From JBBDMW01 sp040878005 (GTDB lineage: Bacteria; Chloroflexota; Dehalococcoidia; Lucifugimonadales; Lucifugimonadaceae): 25,241 nt of DNA. The notes beneath the pieces were generated by a model, which was given only the letters and a program-made list of their open reading frames with translations, was not told where the DNA came from and did not search any database. The stretch lies in assembly GCA_040878005.1 (NCBI GenBank), contig JBBDMW010000026.1, positions 1 through 25,241 on the forward strand. Direction: 5' to 3'. The position numbers and the translations under genes are program-made. Shown here in pieces: positions 23,132 through 25,241 of this stretch (position 1 is the first letter of the stretch; each line of letters begins with the position of its first letter).

Positions 23132-24003
23132 AGTCTGAAGTCGAAATGCTGGCGGCAGAAAACGCGGTCGTTGGCGAAGGTCCCCTTTGGGACCCTGACG
23201 CACAGAAGCTGTACTGGACCGATATCCGCACGGGCCGGTTTTTCGAGTTTGATCCGCCCACCAACAAAAACAGGTTGATCCATCGTGGTGTGTTCGTTGG
23301 CGGCGCTTCGGTTAACAAGCAGGGTGGTTTCACGTTCGGGACCTGGGAAGGCGTGATGCTTTGGCGCTCAGACCAGGATTGGAAGTGGTTGCATCACGAC
23401 CCGGAGCGCGGCGGGACGATGCAGTTCAATGATGTCACCGCCGGTCCCGACGGCAGCTTTTATGCAGGAAGTTTCTATGAAGACCGGCCCGGCAAACTGT
23501 TCCGGTTCTTTCCAGACGGCGCAGTCGAGGTCCTGGCTGAGGGCGTTGGTGTCAGCAACGGCATGGGGTTCTCGCCTGACCTCCGCACCTTCTACCACAC
23601 GGACACTCGCGCTCGCACCATTTACGCGTACGACTACGATCCATCGACCCATCGGCAGTCGAACCGTCGAACGTTCGTTACGCTTCCAAACACAGAAGGT
23701 GCGCCGGACGGCATGACTGTGGACAGTGAAGGCTTTATTTGGTCTGCAACCTGGGGCGGCAGTTCGGTAATTCGCTTTGACCCTGATGGAAAAGAAGAGC
23801 GCCGCATCCAGTTTCCTGCTACACAAACGTCCAGTGTAATGTTTGGCGGCTCAGACCTGACCGACCTGTACGTGACCAGTGCCAACAGCGGCGCGGGCAA
23901 GTCGCCGGGCGACCGCGAGCACCGCGGCGGAGAGTTGTATCGGGTCAAACAGGAGATACAGGGCAAGCCCGAGTTCAAAACCGACATCCCCTGGCCAGAA
24001 TAG
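23128..24003 (+). CDS. SMP-30/gluconolactonase family sugar lactonase
   Basis: 291 aa, the normal length of this six-bladed propeller family. The metal ligands are in place: Glu17 (VGEGPLWDP), Asn144 (GVSNGMGFSPD) and Asp194 (GAPDGMTVDSEGF), with Asn101 of the FNDV motif as the usual substrate contact. These enzymes hydrolyse sugar lactones with a divalent metal in the cytosol or periplasm; no signal peptide is seen here. GGGAGG precedes the ATG, which overlaps the glycosyltransferase stop, so the two are co-translated, though no common pathway is evident. The substrate cannot be told from sequence. Confidence 0.93.
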   Translation: MKSEVEMLAAENAVVGEGPLWDPDAQKLYWTDIRTGRFFEFDPPTNKNRLIHRGVFVGGASVNKQGGFTFGTWEGVMLWRSDQDWKWLHHDPERGGTMQFNDVTAGPDGSFYAGSFYEDRPGKLFRFFPDGAVEVLAEGVGVSNGMGFSPDLRTFYHTDTRARTIYAYDYDPSTHRQSNRRTFVTLPNTEGAPDGMTVDSEGFIWSATWGGSSVIRFDPDGKEERRIQFPATQTSSVMFGGSDLTDLYVTSANSGAGKSPGDREHRGGELYRVKQEIQGKPEFKTDIPWPE

Positions 24004-24315
24004 CTGTTGTTCCGCTGGTGTTGCCGATCCGTTCAGCGGCCTGCCCTGGCTCGTGCCCAACATCCGTCAGTGACTTACAGCTCGCTGACACGCGTCGTGT
24101 TCCTGATCAGAGCTTGGTCAACCTGTATCGCACACTCAGTCGCGTTCAGTGAAACCCCGCGCACAACCAGTCACCCGCTCTACAGATGTCGAATCACCCC
24201 GCAGGGTGGTGGATACAGGTGCGGCACAACCTACGCTCCGATTGACCGCCCGCGCCACGATTTGCGAATCAGCGCCCGCTGCACACATGGCGGGGCCGCC
24301 AGGGGGCTCACACGA
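24004..24315. other. Gap before hemerythrin gene
   Basis: The hemerythrin frame stays open upstream through this region, but the composition is not protein-like and no ribosome site is seen. Probably promoter DNA; no clear boxes were picked. Confidence 0.45.
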
Positions 24316-24765
24316 ATGAACGCCATCGACATGATTAAGGAAGATCACCAGAAGGTTAAGTCACTGTTCAGAGACTTCGAACAGGCCGGTGAAGGAGCGC
24401 ACAAGAAGAAACAGGACATCGCGGAAAAGGTGTTTGAAGAACTGACCGTTCACTCACGCCTGGAGGAAGAGATTTTCTACCCGGCAGTGCGTGAGAAGTC
24501 CAGTGCAGAGGATAAGCACCTGGTCGCAGAAGCGGTAGAAGAGCACCACGTAGTGGACCTGCTCATTGAAGAACTTAAGAAACTCAGTCCAGAAGATGAA
24601 CAGTTCACCGCCAAGTTTACAGTCCTAATAGAGAACGTCGAGCATCACATTGAAGAGGAAGAAGAAGACATGCTTCCCGATGCCGAAGACATCTTGGGCG
24701 ATGAACTGGACGAAATTGGCGAAAAGATGGAGCGCCGCAAAAAGGAGATCATGCAGGAGGTCTGA
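24316..24765 (+). CDS. Hemerythrin HHE-domain protein
   Basis: 149 aa, a four-helix bundle with the expected iron ligands: His11 (IKEDHQKV), His46 with Glu50 (HSRLEEEIFYPAV), His77/78 (EEHHVVDLLIEEL) and His110/111 with Glu114 (VEHHIEEEEEDMLP). The C-terminal helix is highly charged. Members bind a di-iron centre and are linked to oxygen, nitric-oxide or redox-stress handling in the cytosol. The ATG at 24316 begins the conserved domain (MNAIDMIKEDH); the longer upstream frame is not protein-like. A strong hairpin at 24869-24902 ends the transcript. Confidence 0.93.
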   Translation: MNAIDMIKEDHQKVKSLFRDFEQAGEGAHKKKQDIAEKVFEELTVHSRLEEEIFYPAVREKSSAEDKHLVAEAVEEHHVVDLLIEELKKLSPEDEQFTAKFTVLIENVEHHIEEEEEDMLPDAEDILGDELDEIGEKMERRKKEIMQEV

Positions 24766-24868
24766 TTGGAGTCGTTCCAATCGTGATTTTCACAGGTCTG
24801 GCGCGAGACGCCACAATTTTGTTGCCAATCCCTGAAGGTCAATATCGTTCAGGTAGATATTGGTAAAT

Positions 24869-24902
24869 AAATGGGTCCCGGACAGCCGTTCGGGACCCAT
24901 TT
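24869..24902 (+). terminator. Rho-independent-like terminator hairpin
   Basis: AAATGGGTCCCG (24869-24880) pairs perfectly with CGGGACCCATTT (24891-24902) around a 10-base loop. The 12-bp stem lies 104 bp after the hemerythrin stop. The following T run is short, so termination strength is uncertain; the A-rich left flank would serve the other strand. Confidence 0.65.
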
Positions 24903-24925
24903 CATGTGCGACATGAATTGAACGT

Positions 24926-24947
24926 TATTTGCCCCCTTGGGCAAATA
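24926..24947. repeat. Perfect hairpin TATTTGCCC/GGGCAAATA
   Basis: A 9-bp stem with a 4-base loop (CCTT) directly after the terminator-like hairpin; a smaller TTCATGT/ACATGAA palindrome (24901-24917) lies between them. Could be a second terminator or an operator for the DUF3309 gene at 25069. Confidence 0.5.
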
Positions 24948-25068
24948 GGCATGGGCATCTTTAACTCATAAGCACAACCAGGTTCAACCTGTCAGGTGAC
25001 GATTGCAAACCGGCCAGAGTCTACGATGCAAGCATGCCCCCACCCGTTCATGACGCACGGAGGGCAAA

Positions 25069-25241
25069 ATGCTCACGGTGATCCTGATCATACTGTTGAT
25101 TATCTTGCTGGTGGGCGCCCTGCCGGTGTACCCCTACAGCCGCGGCTGGGGATACTTCCCAGGCGGCCTGCTCGCACTGATTCTCCTGATCTTCATCATC
25201 CTGCTGCTGACCGGGACCATAGACCTGAACGGGAACACAAC
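25069..25241 (+). CDS. DUF3309-type small membrane protein, copy 2 (3' cut by window end)
   Basis: All but the last base of codon 58 and the stop are present. The product starts MLTVILIILLIILLVGALPV, then YPYSRGWGYFPGG and a second helix (LLALILLIFIILLLTG), the DUF3309 layout. GGAGGG lies shortly before the ATG, within a leader also shared with the inverted copy at 4228-4404. Three residues differ from copy 1; most other base changes are silent, so both copies appear to be under selection. Confidence 0.85.
   Translation, partial: MLTVILIILLIILLVGALPVYPYSRGWGYFPGGLLALILLIFIILLLTGTIDLNGNT

Noticed and set aside
24007..24315. N-terminal extension of the hemerythrin frame
   Set aside because: The ATG at 24316 starts the conserved domain; the upstream codons look non-coding.

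Overview
The window is moderately GC-rich chromosomal DNA from a free-living bacterium. The gene families and the GAAC-N4-GTTC operator fit Chloroflexota (Dehalococcoidia/SAR202-like) best. This is inferred from resemblance only, as no rRNA or ribosomal gene is present to fix taxonomy.

Left part (1-7330): a NarL-type sensor histidine kinase, cut by the window start, faces a PAS protein whose C-terminus looks like the same dimerisation helix without the phosphoacceptor histidine. Next come a decayed secreted thermonuclease, a Cys-rich hypothetical protein, two XRE-type regulators (one overlapped by a previously missable 41-aa ORF), a 58-aa DUF3309-type membrane peptide, and a divergent pair: an 85-aa basic protein and a 320-aa helix-turn-helix protein. 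The pair is separated by four tandem 11-bp repeats. About 600 bp with little coding evidence follows.

Centre (7333-18324): one leftward, mostly overlapping gene string carries a complete type I restriction-modification system with extra genes inside it. The order is hsdM, winged-helix-like protein, hsdS, Abi_C-type abortive infection protein, DUF3644 protein, a 50-codon duplicate of the hsdR start, DUF6978-like protein, a DUF1828 protein, a DUF1828/DUF1829 protein and hsdR. Several junctions are stop/start overlaps, so the products are probably co-expressed. The duplicated hsdR start on the far side of the DUF6978-DUF1828-DUF1829 cassette, with GTGA coupling of the last cassette gene to intact hsdR, indicates that the cassette was inserted at the hsdR start. 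This defence locus is the most interesting part of the window.

Right part (18325-25241): about 1 kb of mainly non-coding DNA has small GC-rich hairpins and a candidate SOS operator. A tyrosine recombinase follows, 117 bp from an intact tRNA-Leu(UAG), the classic layout of an integrative island edge. I found no second attachment site. Beyond the tRNA lie an integral-membrane glycosyltransferase coupled to an SMP-30/gluconolactonase enzyme, a hemerythrin-like protein with a strong hairpin downstream, and a second, nearly identical DUF3309 gene, inverted relative to the copy near 4.3 kb and cut four bases before its end.
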